Source: Methanomassiliicoccaceae archaeon (GTDB lineage: Archaea > Thermoplasmatota > Thermoplasmata > Methanomassiliicoccales > Methanomethylophilaceae). Taken from it: a stretch of DNA of 44,964 bases. Location: NCBI GenBank assembly GCA_003550345.1, contig PUJZ01000047.1:1-44964 (forward strand). Direction: 5' to 3'. The translations under genes and the position numbers were made by a program. Shown piece after piece: positions 25,716 to 33,496 of this stretch (position 1 is its first letter; the number at the start of each line of letters is the position of its first letter). The notes beneath the pieces are model-generated. The model ran no database searches, was not told where the DNA came from, and saw nothing but the letters and a program-made list of their open reading frames with translations.

Positions 25716-26915
25716 ATGAGCGCCCTCAACATAGACCTGATACATCATTTCTTCCAGGCGGCGCACATGCGGCGCTGGAACGACCACCTGCGGCCGGTGG
25801 AGCTCATCGAGCTCGACAAGCAGGCCCACAAGGCGGTGATAGCCTGGACCCTGGCCAAGTTCGAGGAGAGCGAGAAGAACCAGCCCATCGATTGGACTAC
25901 GGTGATTGAGGGCGGGATGTTCGAGTTCCTGCAGAGGGTGATACTCACCGACCTGAAGCCCCCGGTCTTCCACCGCATCAAGAGGCAGAAGGGAGAGGAG
26001 CTGCAGCGTTTCGTTCTGGGCGAGGTGTCCAGCATCGAAGGCATCGACGACGCCATGCTCCGTAGGTTCGAGGATTATTTCCAGCGCGACTGCTCCAGCG
26101 TGGAGAGGAGGGTGCTGAACGCCGCCCATTATCTCGCCACCGATTGGGAGTTCAAGATAATCTACGGCGCCAACCCGCGCATGTACGGCATCGAGGAGAC
26201 CAAGAGGGAGATCGGCCTTCAGATAGAGGACCATTACGACCTCATCGGCGTGCAGAGGATACTGCTGGAGAAGAAATCGTTCGGTTTCATCGACTTCTGC
26301 GGCCAGCTGCGCTTCCAGAGCCGCTGGGCCCGTTCGCCGCGGGTGCCCATGACCTCGGTGCTCGGGCACTCGATGATGGTGGCCCTGATGTCGTTCCTGC
26401 TGTCCAGCGGCATGGGCGACTGTCCCCGCCGCATTTACAACAACTACTACACCGCGCTCTTCCACGACCTGCCAGAGGTGCTCACCAAGGACATCATCTC
26501 CCCCGTTAAGCGCAACATCGGCGGCCTGCAGGAGATACTCGACGACCTGGAGAGGGAGCTGGTGGAGGAGAGGCTGCTGCCGCTGCTGCCCTCCCGCTGG
26601 CATGGCGAGATGCGTTACCTGCTCTTCGAGCCGGGGAGCAACAAGGTGCGGATCGACGGCGAGGAGGTCCGCGTGGAAGGCGACATCCCTCCGGAGCGCA
26701 ACAACGACGGCAGCGACCCGCGCGACGGGTCGATGGTGAAGATGTGCGACCTCCTCTCCGCCTACCTGGAGGCGACGGTGTCCATCAAGCACGGCATGGC
26801 GTCGCGGACCCTCCGCGAGGGCCAGAGGGACATGGAGGAGCGGCTGTCCAGCATAAGGCCCCGGGGCATCGACGCCGCCTCCCTGGCGGAGATGGTGTCC
26901 CGCATCGACGTCTGA
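25716..26915 (+). CDS. HD-domain phosphohydrolase
   Basis: The protein has 399 residues from ATG 25716, which follows a TATA-like caatttaatcc (25680-25690). The HD site is split as in YfbR/HDDC2-type nucleotidases: LGHSMMVALMSFLL (first His), ALFHDLPEVLTKDIISPVK (the HD pair), and a late aspartate in MVKMCDLLSAYLEATV. YfbR-like enzymes act on deoxynucleoside monophosphates, but this protein has a large N-terminal extension (about 200 residues) of unknown role. The open frame continues upstream to 25533 through the preceding gene; that part is not likely to be coding. It converges on serS with no gap. Confidence 0.85.
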   Translation: MSALNIDLIHHFFQAAHMRRWNDHLRPVELIELDKQAHKAVIAWTLAKFEESEKNQPIDWTTVIEGGMFEFLQRVILTDLKPPVFHRIKRQKGEELQRFVLGEVSSIEGIDDAMLRRFEDYFQRDCSSVERRVLNAAHYLATDWEFKIIYGANPRMYGIEETKREIGLQIEDHYDLIGVQRILLEKKSFGFIDFCGQLRFQSRWARSPRVPMTSVLGHSMMVALMSFLLSSGMGDCPRRIYNNYYTALFHDLPEVLTKDIISPVKRNIGGLQEILDDLERELVEERLLPLLPSRWHGEMRYLLFEPGSNKVRIDGEEVRVEGDIPPERNNDGSDPRDGSMVKMCDLLSAYLEATVSIKHGMASRTLREGQRDMEERLSSIRPRGIDAASLAEMVSRIDV

Positions 26916-28190
26916 TCAGCCGATGGTCCGCTGGCCCTGCATGTAGGGCCGGAGCACCTCGGGCACGGTGACGCTGCCGTCCTCGTTCTGATAGTTCTCC
27001 AGGATGGCCACCATGGTGCGGGGCAGCGCCACGCCAGAGCCGTTGAGGGTGTGGACGAACTCGCTCTTGAGATGGGGCTCGGGGCGGTACTTGATCATCG
27101 CCCTCCGCGCCTGGAAGTCGGTGAAGTTGCTGCACGAAGACGTCTCCAGCCAACGGCCGCCGGCGGGCGCGTGCAGCTCGATGTCGTAGCACTTGGAGGC
27201 ATGGAAGCTCATGTCCCCGCTGCAGAGGAGCAGGACCCTATAGGGGAGCTCCAGCGCCCTTATCACCGCCTCGGCGTCCGTCAGCAGCGACTCCAGCTCG
27301 TCGAAGGAACCCTCCGGCCTAACGAATTTGACCATCTCCACCTTGTTGAACTGGTGCACCCGGGCGATGCCGCGGGTGTCGGAATGCCTCCCCGCCTCCC
27401 TCCGGAAAGAGGGCAGGTAGGCGGTGTAGCGCAGCGGCAGCTCGGAGGCGTCGAGGATCTCATCGCGGTGCAGGTTGGTCACCGGCACCTCGGCGGTGGG
27501 GTTCAGCCACAGGCCGTCCCTCTCCATCTGGTACATGTCGTCGGCCATCTTGGGTAGCTGCCCGGTGCCGACGGCGGAATCGTCGTTGACCACGATGGGG
27601 GGGAAGACCTCGCGGTAGCCCTGCTGGCGGTGGAGGTCGAGCATGAAGTTGATGAGGGCCCTCTCCAGCCGGGCGCCGTCCCCCTTCAGCACGTAGAACC
27701 CTGAGCCCGCCACCTTGGCCCCGCGGGCGAAATCGATGATGTCCAGCTCCTCGCCTATGACGAAGTGCTCCTTCGGCTCGAATCCGAAATCCCGCTCCTT
27801 CATCCAGGTCTTGACGATGATGTTGTCGGCCTCGTCGGCCCCCACCGGTACGCTGTGGTGAGGGATGTTGGGCATGTTGAGCAGCGATTCCTGGCGCAGC
27901 GCGTCCAATTCCGATATCCGCGCATCCAGGGACTTGATCTCCTCGGAGACCTGGCGCATCTCCTCTATCTTGGCGGCCTTCTCATCGCCGCCGAGGGCCG
28001 GTATCTGCTGGGAAACGCGGTTCCTCTCCCGCTTCAGACGGTTGGCGGCGTCCACCGCCTGGCGCCACTCACCATCGGCGGCGAGGAACGCGTCCAGCAA
28101 TGAGACGTCATAGAAACGGTCCATGATGGCGCGGCGGACCCTCTCGGGGTCCTCCCTTATGAGATTGGCGTCCAGCACGTAAACACCCAC
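26916..28190 (-). CDS. serS: Seryl-tRNA synthetase
   Basis: The 424-residue protein is a standard class II SerRS. It has an N-terminal coiled-coil arm (about residues 40-105, ERNRVSQQIPALGGDEKAAK), motif 2 around LPSFRREAGRHSDTRGIARVHQF, and motif 3 SGVALPRTMVAILENYQ. It is the common bacterial/eukaryotic/archaeal type, not the rare methanogen-specific type. The GTG at 28190 overlaps the TAG of the upstream CRM gene by one base, indicating coupling; a GTG at 28178 (VLDANLIREDPE) is an alternative. Confidence 0.95.
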   Translation of the reverse strand: MGVYVLDANLIREDPERVRRAIMDRFYDVSLLDAFLAADGEWRQAVDAANRLKRERNRVSQQIPALGGDEKAAKIEEMRQVSEEIKSLDARISELDALRQESLLNMPNIPHHSVPVGADEADNIIVKTWMKERDFGFEPKEHFVIGEELDIIDFARGAKVAGSGFYVLKGDGARLERALINFMLDLHRQQGYREVFPPIVVNDDSAVGTGQLPKMADDMYQMERDGLWLNPTAEVPVTNLHRDEILDASELPLRYTAYLPSFRREAGRHSDTRGIARVHQFNKVEMVKFVRPEGSFDELESLLTDAEAVIRALELPYRVLLLCSGDMSFHASKCYDIELHAPAGGRWLETSSCSNFTDFQARRAMIKYRPEPHLKSEFVHTLNGSGVALPRTMVAILENYQNEDGSVTVPEVLRPYMQGQRTIG

Positions 28191-28480
28191 TATTTCCTAT
28201 CCGAGAGCTGCTGATGGGTCCTCTTGTCGCTGAAAATGAGCACCGAGCCCCGCGAGTCCACCAGCACGGTGCCGGAGCGGGCGCTGAGCTCCTCCCCCAG
28301 CTCGGTGACGTCCTTCTCCGCCGCGGGCAGGACCTTCACCTTCACCAGCTTGTTGGCCTTGACCTGTTTTACGAGCTCATCGACCAGGGGGTCGCTGAGC
28401 CCCTCCTTGCCGATATGCACGGTGGGCTTGATCTCGGCCCCTCTCCTAAGCAGTTCCCTTCTCGCTTCCTTCACGGTCAT
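28190..28480 (-). CDS. CRM-domain (YhbY-like) RNA-binding protein
   Basis: The 96-residue protein is a single CRM/YhbY domain: MTVKEARRELLRRGAEIKPT, the GxxG loop HIGKEGLSDPLVDEL and VKVKVLPAAEKDVTELGEEL. Bacterial YhbY binds pre-50S particles, so a ribosome-assembly role is likely. It overlaps the upstream RNP4 gene by 35 bp and is coupled to serS by one base, giving a tight three-gene RNA-related operon. Confidence 0.9.
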   Translation of the reverse strand: MTVKEARRELLRRGAEIKPTVHIGKEGLSDPLVDELVKQVKANKLVKVKVLPAAEKDVTELGEELSARSGTVLVDSRGSVLIFSDKRTHQQLSDRK

Positions 28481-28799
28481 TGGCTCGCTTCTCCTTTATG
28501 TACGGCGTCCGGCGCACCGCCCCGCAGTCGAGGCAATGCACGGCCACCCTCCCCCGCCCTATCCGGACCCTGCAGTTCATGCCAGGGACCATCGGCGACA
28601 GGCAGCCCTTGCAGTGGCGGACCGTCCTCGGCACGGGGGTGCGCGTGCGCATCCCGATGCGCCTGGCCAGGTCCACGTACCTTCTGGCCCTCTCAGGGCG
28701 GCCTTCGGCCGCCTCGCGGTAGGCCATCGCCAGGAGGGTGTCCATCCTCCTCTCGGCGATCTCCCTCATCCTCTGCTTGGAGATCCTCCGCTTGGCCAT
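28446..28799 (-). CDS. rnp4: RNase P protein component 4 (Rpp21/RNP4)
   Basis: RNP4 helps RNase P remove 5' leaders from tRNA precursors. The 117-residue protein has the family order: a helical N terminus MAKRRISKQRMREIAERRMD, ARRYVDLARRIGMRTRTPVP, and a zinc ribbon with HCKGCLSPMVPG and VHCLDCGAVRRTPY. I choose ATG 28799 because the TATA-like agatatatat at 28831-28840 (minus strand) is about 35 bp upstream; a longer start at 28823 would be too close to it. The 3' end overlaps the YhbY-like gene by 35 bp. Confidence 0.93.
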   Translation of the reverse strand: MAKRRISKQRMREIAERRMDTLLAMAYREAAEGRPERARRYVDLARRIGMRTRTPVPRTVRHCKGCLSPMVPGMNCRVRIGRGRVAVHCLDCGAVRRTPYIKEKRANDREGSEKGTA

Positions 28800-28925
28800 G
28801 GGCGCCCTCCGTTCACCATTCATGTATCCGATATATATCTTTCCTGGAACGGCGGGCTCCGATGGCGGCCCTGAATCCCTGGCAGCGCCGCCCCGCCGCC
28901 GCACGGACTGCGGAAGGCGCAGAAA

Positions 28926-28996
28926 CATTTATATCCGTTCTCTAAATCCAAGGTGATAGACAGCGCCTCCTGCAGTGACACAGGCCTTATATACTA
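28926..28996 (+). promoter_or_regulatory. Tandem promoters before the L10e gene
   Basis: Two TATA boxes are in plus orientation: catttatatcc (28926-28936) and ttatatacta (28987-28996). The second resembles the 23S promoters (TTATATAC core). The leader to the ATG at 29050 has no Shine-Dalgarno of note. The 60-bp spacing suggests two start sites for this ribosomal gene. Confidence 0.6.
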
Positions 28997-29049
28997 TACT
29001 GGGTTTGTAGGCACCGCTCGCGCATTCAAGCTTAAAATCGGTGATACAG

Positions 29050-29568
29050 ATGGCAAGGAAGCCCGCAGTGATGTACAGGCAGATAAAGGGACAGGCCTTC
29101 ACCCGCAGGAAGTACATGGGAGGGGTCCCCAACTCGAGGATCAACCAGTTCGACATGGGCAATGCCAAGGAGGAGTTCCCTGTCCAGGTCTCATTGAGGG
29201 TCAAGACCCGTGTCCAGATAAGGCACACCGCCTTGGAGGCATGCCGCATCGCCGCCAACAGGGTCATGAGCAAGCGCGTGGGCACCGCCAACTATCATCT
29301 CAAGGTCAAGCCCTACCCCCACCAGGTTCTTAGGGAGAACAAGCTGGCCACCGGCGCCGGCGCCGACCGTGTCTCCAGCGGGATGAGGAACTCGTTCGGC
29401 AAGAACGTCAGCATCGCCGCCCGGGTGGAGAACGACCAGGAGGTCCTCACCATCCGCTGCAACCCCCAGAGCTTCAACCAGGCCAAGAGGGCCCTGTGGA
29501 AGGCCTCCATGAAGATACCCTCCACCTGCTACATCGAGATAGACAAGGGCAGGGAGCTCCTGAACTGA
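29050..29568 (+). CDS. rpl10e: Large-subunit ribosomal protein L10e (uL16)
   Basis: The 172-residue protein matches archaeal L10e: MARKPAVMYRQIKGQAFTRR, GGVPNSRINQFDMGN, EACRIAANRVMSKRVGTANY, LKVKPYPHQVLRENKLATGA, DRVSSGMRNSFGK and AKRALWKASMKIPSTC. It sits at the subunit interface near the tRNA sites. The ATG at 29050 is chosen over the in-frame GTG at 29041 because MARKPA is the family start. dph2 follows 3 bp after the stop. Confidence 0.96.
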   Translation: MARKPAVMYRQIKGQAFTRRKYMGGVPNSRINQFDMGNAKEEFPVQVSLRVKTRVQIRHTALEACRIAANRVMSKRVGTANYHLKVKPYPHQVLRENKLATGAGADRVSSGMRNSFGKNVSIAARVENDQEVLTIRCNPQSFNQAKRALWKASMKIPSTCYIEIDKGRELLN

Positions 29569-29571
29569 GAG

Positions 29572-30564
29572 ATGTTCGACCTGTCTTTGGACGAGCTGGC
29601 GGCGTGGATAACGTCCAAAGGCTGGTCCAGGGTGGCGCTGCAGATGCCTGAGGGCGTCAAGTCCAGCGCCACTTCCGTCATCGACGAGCTCTCCCGCCGC
29701 ACCGGTGCGTCCTTCATCATGATGGGGGACCCCTGCTACGGCGCCTGCGACCTGAGCCGCGACCATCGTGAGTACGCGGACGCTCTGCTTCATTTCGGTC
29801 ACTCGCCCATGCCCTCCCTGCCCGTGGGCGACGACGTGCTCTTCGTGGAGATGAGGGCGGAGGTGGGCCTGGGCTCGCTTGTGGAAGAGGCCCTCCCTCT
29901 CCTGGGGGAGAGGGTGGGCATCCTGGCCACCCTTCAGTACCTCGACCTCGTACCGGAGGCGGCGGAAAGGCTGGAGGCATCGGGGAGGAGCGCCGCCGTC
30001 GGCATCGGCGACAGCAGGATCGCCCACCCGGGCCAGGTCCTGGGCTGCAACCACAGCAGCGCCGCCGCCGTCGCCGACCAGGTGGATTCGTTCCTCTTCA
30101 TCGGCGAGGGGGACTTCCATGCCCTGGCGGCGTCCTTGGGCACCGGCAGGGACGTGGTGCTGCTCGATCCGCTGCGCCGGGAGCTTCGGTCCACATCCGA
30201 GAGGCGCGAGCGGCTGCTGCGGCAGAGGTTCGCCGCCATAACCGCCGCCGCCGCTGCCGAGGAGTTCATCGTGATAGTTTCATCCAAGACGGGGCAGAGG
30301 AGGATGCGGGCCGCCGAGGATGCGGCGGCGCTCATACGCTCCAAGGGGCGGAAGGCCTACCTGGCGGTGATGGAGGAGATAAGCCCCGCCGCCCTGGCGC
30401 ATTACCGGGTCGGCGCCTTCGTCAGCACCGCCTGCCCTCGGGTGGCCATCGATGACGCGGGCATGCATCCGAGGCCGGTGCTCACCCCTCCGGAGCTGGA
30501 GATAGCCCTGGGGGAGCGCGATTGGGAGGACTACGAGTTCGATGCCATCATCGGCGTCGATTGA
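29572..30564 (+). CDS. dph2: Diphthamide biosynthesis protein Dph2 (3-amino-3-carboxypropyl transferase)
   Basis: Archaeal Dph2 is an unusual radical-SAM-like enzyme that cleaves SAM to give a 3-amino-3-carboxypropyl radical and attaches it to a histidine of EF-2. The 330-residue protein keeps the three scattered cysteines that bind the [4Fe-4S] cluster: DPCYGACD, VLGCNHSS and VSTACPRVAIDDA. QMPEGVKS near the N terminus is also typical. It is 3 bp downstream of rpl10e, fitting a translation-linked operon. Confidence 0.94.
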   Translation: MFDLSLDELAAWITSKGWSRVALQMPEGVKSSATSVIDELSRRTGASFIMMGDPCYGACDLSRDHREYADALLHFGHSPMPSLPVGDDVLFVEMRAEVGLGSLVEEALPLLGERVGILATLQYLDLVPEAAERLEASGRSAAVGIGDSRIAHPGQVLGCNHSSAAAVADQVDSFLFIGEGDFHALAASLGTGRDVVLLDPLRRELRSTSERRERLLRQRFAAITAAAAAEEFIVIVSSKTGQRRMRAAEDAAALIRSKGRKAYLAVMEEISPAALAHYRVGAFVSTACPRVAIDDAGMHPRPVLTPPELEIALGERDWEDYEFDAIIGVD

Positions 30565-30581
30565 GCCCCGAAGGCAAGATT

Positions 30582-30590
30582 TTTTATAAT
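30582..30590 (+). promoter_or_regulatory. TATA box of purC
   Basis: The box ttttataat lies about 25 bp before the purC ATG at 30611, indicating a leaderless transcript. The T-rich tract cattcttttt (30591-30600) just downstream may also terminate the dph2 transcript. Confidence 0.65.
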
Positions 30591-30610
30591 CATTCTTTTT
30601 AGCATCTCCG

Positions 30611-31519
30611 ATGAATCTGCTACGCGCCGGCAAGGTGAAGGAAGTTTACGAGGTGGACCATAGCACCTTGGAGTTCGTTTTCTCGGACAAGATATCCGTT
30701 TTCGACAAGGTGATCCCTTCCGAGATCCCCCACAAGGGGGAGACCCTGTGCCGCAGCGCCGCCTTCTGGTTCCAGTTGCTGAAGAGCAAAGGGATCAAGA
30801 CGCATTTCACCGAGTACATCCCCCCCAACCGGATGCGGGTCAAGCGGTTCGAGGTGATCGAGGACTACGATAAGATAGGCCCGGACACCCGCAACTACCT
30901 CATCCCGCTGGAGATCATCACCCGCCACTACGCCGCCGGCTCGCTCATGGACCGCCTCAAGAAGGGCAAGGTGTCCCCCGAGGACCTCGGATTCGAGCCG
31001 GGCCATGAGGTCGTCTACGGCGAGAAGCTGCCCCGCCCCCATGTGGAGGTGACCACCAAGCTGGAGGCCCACGACCGCCTCCTCGACCTCGACGAGGCCC
31101 TGGACATCTCCGGGCTGAGCATGGCCGAGTACGAGGAGATGGTCTCCACCGCCCTCAGGATAGACTCCATCATCGACCATGAGGCCATGGAGAGGCTCCT
31201 GATACACGTAGACGGCAAGAAGGAGTTCGGTTACGATGAGAACCGCCAGCTGGTCGTCATAGACACGTTCGGGACCATGGACGAGGACCGCTGGTGGGAC
31301 TCGGACTCCTATGGCTCCGGCGGGGGATCGGAGGAGCTCAGCAAGGAGTTCGTCCGCCGCCATTACCGGGACACCGGCTATTTCGACGAGCTCATGGCCG
31401 CGCGCGAGAAGGGAGGGCCCGAGCCGGACATACCTCCGTTGCCGGATGAGCTGGTGAAGCGGGTGAGCGACCTCTATGTGGAGATGTTCGAGAGGATAAC
31501 CGGCGAGAGCTTCCGTTGA
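30611..31519 (+). CDS. purC: Phosphoribosylaminoimidazole-succinocarboxamide synthase (SAICAR synthetase)
   Basis: It makes SAICAR from CAIR, aspartate and ATP in purine synthesis. The 302-residue protein has the PurC N terminus GKVKEVYEVDHSTLEFVFSD, then KISVFDKVIPSEIPHKGE, TRNYLIPLEIITRHYAAGS, the substrate region EVTTKLEAHDRLLD and the catalytic stretch LVVIDTFGTMDEDRWW followed by ELSKEFVRRHYRD. Length is within the longer archaeal range. It converges on the UPF0179 gene with a 3-bp gap. Confidence 0.95.
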   Translation: MNLLRAGKVKEVYEVDHSTLEFVFSDKISVFDKVIPSEIPHKGETLCRSAAFWFQLLKSKGIKTHFTEYIPPNRMRVKRFEVIEDYDKIGPDTRNYLIPLEIITRHYAAGSLMDRLKKGKVSPEDLGFEPGHEVVYGEKLPRPHVEVTTKLEAHDRLLDLDEALDISGLSMAEYEEMVSTALRIDSIIDHEAMERLLIHVDGKKEFGYDENRQLVVIDTFGTMDEDRWWDSDSYGSGGGSEELSKEFVRRHYRDTGYFDELMAAREKGGPEPDIPPLPDELVKRVSDLYVEMFERITGESFR

Positions 31520-31522
31520 GGC

Positions 31523-31948
31523 TCAGGCCACTTTGGCGAACACCAGCCGCAGCCCCTGGGGGCATTCGACGTCCCCCTCCAGCGATGTGATGGTTATCTT
31601 GCAGCCCTGCCTCATCCCCACGGGATGGCAGTTCCTGCGGTTGGCGCAGCCGAGGTCGTCGCATTTCGGCTCCTCGTAGGTGATGGTGCTCCCCTCCAGG
31701 GCCACCTTCACCGGCACGGTGAGCATCTGCGGCCTCTTCTCCACCTCCACCACCTGCACCCCCTCCTCGTGCACGGGGCAGTCGTGGCCGACCGGCCTCA
31801 GGCCTGTCACCTCATAGAGGGTGCCCTGCTCAAGATTCAGGCAGACGCCCTTGAGCCGGCATTCCTTGCAATCGCTCAAAGGCCCCAGGTAGATGAAGCG
31901 CGACCCTGGGGCGGCCTGCTTCTTTCCGATGAGTGTGATCAAAACCAT
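31523..31948 (-). CDS. UPF0179 family protein, multi-cysteine
   Basis: The 141-residue protein matches UPF0179: MVLITLIGKKQAAPGSRFIY, GPLSDCKECRLKGVCLNLEQ, GHDCPVHEEGVQVVEVEKRP and PKCDDLGCANRRNCHPVGM. At least eight cysteines appear in spacings able to hold Fe-S clusters or zinc. Function is unknown; the family is archaeal. The start is the ATG at 31948. It follows egsA by 11 bp and is probably co-transcribed, which hints at a link to lipid or central metabolism. Confidence 0.88.
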   Translation of the reverse strand: MVLITLIGKKQAAPGSRFIYLGPLSDCKECRLKGVCLNLEQGTLYEVTGLRPVGHDCPVHEEGVQVVEVEKRPQMLTVPVKVALEGSTITYEEPKCDDLGCANRRNCHPVGMRQGCKITITSLEGDVECPQGLRLVFAKVA

Positions 31949-31959
31949 GTTCAGCCTCC

Positions 31960-33027
31960 TCAGATGACCTTGGTCAGGGCCGCCACCTGCTCGGCGGCCT
32001 CGTAGGTCAGACCGTTGTCGCCCAGTATGGTGAAACGGTCCTGGCGTATGCGATGGGACTCGGTGAGCGCGTGCACCACCTGGTCCGCCTTGAGCCCCAG
32101 GTCCTTGGCGTTGGTGGGGGCCCCGATGAGCCGGAGGGCCTCGCGTATGCGCTGCCAGTCTCCGCCGTGAAGGTACATCATCATTATCGAGCCGACCCCG
32201 CACTGCTCTCCGTGCAGGGACTCGTTGGGATACAGTATGTCGAGGGCGTGGGAGAACATGTGCTCGGCGCCGCTGGTGGGCCGGGAGCTGCCGGCCACGC
32301 TCATGGCCACCCCGGATATTATGATGGGGCGTATCGCGATCCACACGCTCTCCTCGAAGCTGGGCCTGATGAACTCCGCGTTGTCTATGATCGTCTGGGC
32401 GGAGTATTGCGCCAGGGCGTAGGCCGAGCGGCTGAATTCGATGTTGCGCAGGCGCCTGGCGAACTCCCAGTCCATCAGCGCCGTGGAGTTGGACACCACG
32501 TCGGCGCAGCCTGACGCCAGCAGCCGATAGGGCGATTTGACGATGACGGCGGAGTCGGCTATCACCGCCATGGGCACGCTGGCGTCAACGGACTTGGGCC
32601 CGAGGTCCCCTTTCATCGAGGCCCTCCCCGAGGCGATCCCGTCATGGGCGGCGGATGTGGGGATGCTGATGAAGGGCTTCCCCAGCTCCTTGGCGGCCAT
32701 CTTGCAGAGGTCTATCTTGCTTCCGCCCCCCACCGCCAACAGGAAGCCGGCGTCCATCTCGCGCGCGTGCTCCAGCAGAGGCTCCAGGTTCTTGAACGTG
32801 GCACCGCCGGTCTCATGCGCCTGGATTTCGAAACCGGCGTCCACCATCAGGTCCCTGACCTTGTCCCCCGCCACCCTCATGGTGGCCGGACCGCTGACGA
32901 TGAGGCCCTGTCCCGAAAGGTCGAAGTCCCTGCAGACCTGGGGGACCTCCTCAATGACGCCATGGCCCGCGATGACGTTGCGAGGGAAAACCATGGCCTT
33001 GGCGCGCTTGAAAACATGCTTGTTCAT
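31960..33027 (-). CDS. egsA: Glycerol-1-phosphate dehydrogenase [NAD(P)+]
   Basis: The enzyme reduces DHAP to sn-glycerol-1-phosphate, the defining backbone of archaeal membrane lipids. The protein has about 355 residues and shows FPRNVIAGHGVIEEVP, the nucleotide-binding LLAVGGGSKIDLCKMAA, ISIPTSAAHDGIASGRAS, and metal-ligand region histidines in RPTSGAEHMFSHALD and ESLHGEQCGVGSI. I start at ATG 33027 (MNKHVFKRAKAM); an upstream in-frame ATG at 33063 adds 12 unlikely residues. A strong TATA on the minus strand at 33286-33295 would give a long structured leader. Confidence 0.95.
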   Translation of the reverse strand: MNKHVFKRAKAMVFPRNVIAGHGVIEEVPQVCRDFDLSGQGLIVSGPATMRVAGDKVRDLMVDAGFEIQAHETGGATFKNLEPLLEHAREMDAGFLLAVGGGSKIDLCKMAAKELGKPFISIPTSAAHDGIASGRASMKGDLGPKSVDASVPMAVIADSAVIVKSPYRLLASGCADVVSNSTALMDWEFARRLRNIEFSRSAYALAQYSAQTIIDNAEFIRPSFEESVWIAIRPIIISGVAMSVAGSSRPTSGAEHMFSHALDILYPNESLHGEQCGVGSIMMMYLHGGDWQRIREALRLIGAPTNAKDLGLKADQVVHALTESHRIRQDRFTILGDNGLTYEAAEQVAALTKVI

Positions 33028-33186
33028 GGGTCTAGACCGCCGCAGAGCCATCAACATCATCACTATTCAAACTATCGGTAATCCAGAAGCCAGGGTCATG
33101 CCGGGATCGAAGGTCAGCGGGCATTGCAAAGGACTCACGGCCGGGCGGGGAAATGTCTCCGGCGCTGCCGCCCGATGATAAGAACT

Positions 33187-33262
33187 CTTCCGGGGAGGGG
33201 CGATTGCAAGGTGGAACATGTACGGTTCTTAGGAGGAGAACTGTGTAACCTCTCCCCGGAAG
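33187..33262 (-). ncRNA. Candidate small structured RNA or 5' leader element upstream of egsA
   Basis: A 14-bp terminal stem pairs 33187-33200 with 33249-33262 (one G-U pair on the plus strand). Inside it a second hairpin of 8-10 bp (33220-33229 with 33237-33246) has a seven-base loop, CCTCCTA on the minus strand. The minus-strand TATA, TTATATACTA (33295-33286), is identical to the L10e promoter box and lies about 25-30 bp before the stem. The RNA would thus begin with its own closing stem. It could be an independent RNA or the start of the egsA leader. No search or folding run was made. Confidence 0.5.
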
Positions 33263-33285
33263 GATGGTCACTAGCAATATCGAAC

Positions 33286-33295
33286 TAGTATATAA
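33286..33295 (-). promoter_or_regulatory. Strong minus-strand TATA box upstream of the structured element and egsA
   Basis: The ten-base TTATATACTA on the minus strand equals the box at 28987-28996 before L10e. The predicted start is near 33262-33268, at the edge of the 14-bp stem. The same bases read agtatataac on the plus strand, so a divergent role is possible but matches less well. Confidence 0.55.
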
Positions 33296-33315
33296 CAATT
33301 GTTTTATTACAATTG
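33296..33315. repeat. CAATTG palindrome pair, possible operator
   Basis: Two CAATTG hexamers (33296-33301 and 33310-33315), flanked as ACAATTGT and ACAATTGA, are separated by 8 bp, so their centres are 14 bp apart. They directly abut the minus-strand TATA box. The arrangement could bind a dimeric regulator; a chance AT-rich origin is possible. Confidence 0.3.
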
Positions 33316-33496
33316 ATAACAGGAAGATATCGCAATTAGATTTAAATATACAAATCATCGAACCATGCGAAAGCGATGGAAAGCAACTGCATCGCCTTCA
33401 CCCAGCGAGCCCGCCTATCCGGAGGGGAAGGCATGCATGGAGCAATCCATTATTTAACTGATTAACATAACAATAACCGAGAGGAGGTCCGAGGAG

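Larger units (their letters stand above)
33028..33496. other. 469-bp intergenic region between egsA and the receiver gene
   Basis: No convincing protein gene is present. It holds a 76-base structured element (33187-33262), a minus-strand TATA box (33286-33295), an AT-rich island from about 33270 to 33355 in otherwise GC-rich DNA, a CAATTG pair (33296-33315), and a plus-strand TATA-like atttaac near 33451 with a gaggagg Shine-Dalgarno before the receiver ATG at 33497. Confidence 0.7.

Noticed and set aside
18104-25732. Very long opposite-strand frames, such as 18104-20458 (784 codons), 21365-23599 (744 codons) and 23663-25732 (689 codons)
   Set aside because: They are antisense shadows of tes and the lamin-tail gene caused by GC-rich third positions; their translations are low-complexity and match nothing, while the opposite frames have clear motifs.
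33212-33240. Plus-strand tacggttcttaggagg resembling the end of group II intron domain V
   Set aside because: The matching 5' half of domain V is missing and no reverse transcriptase is nearby. The same bases are better explained by the inner hairpin of the 76-base element. A relic cannot be excluded.
33032-33358. 108-codon minus-strand frame and a 65-codon plus-strand frame at 33264-33461
   Set aside because: Both cross the AT island, TATA boxes and the structured element; compositions are not protein-like for this genome.
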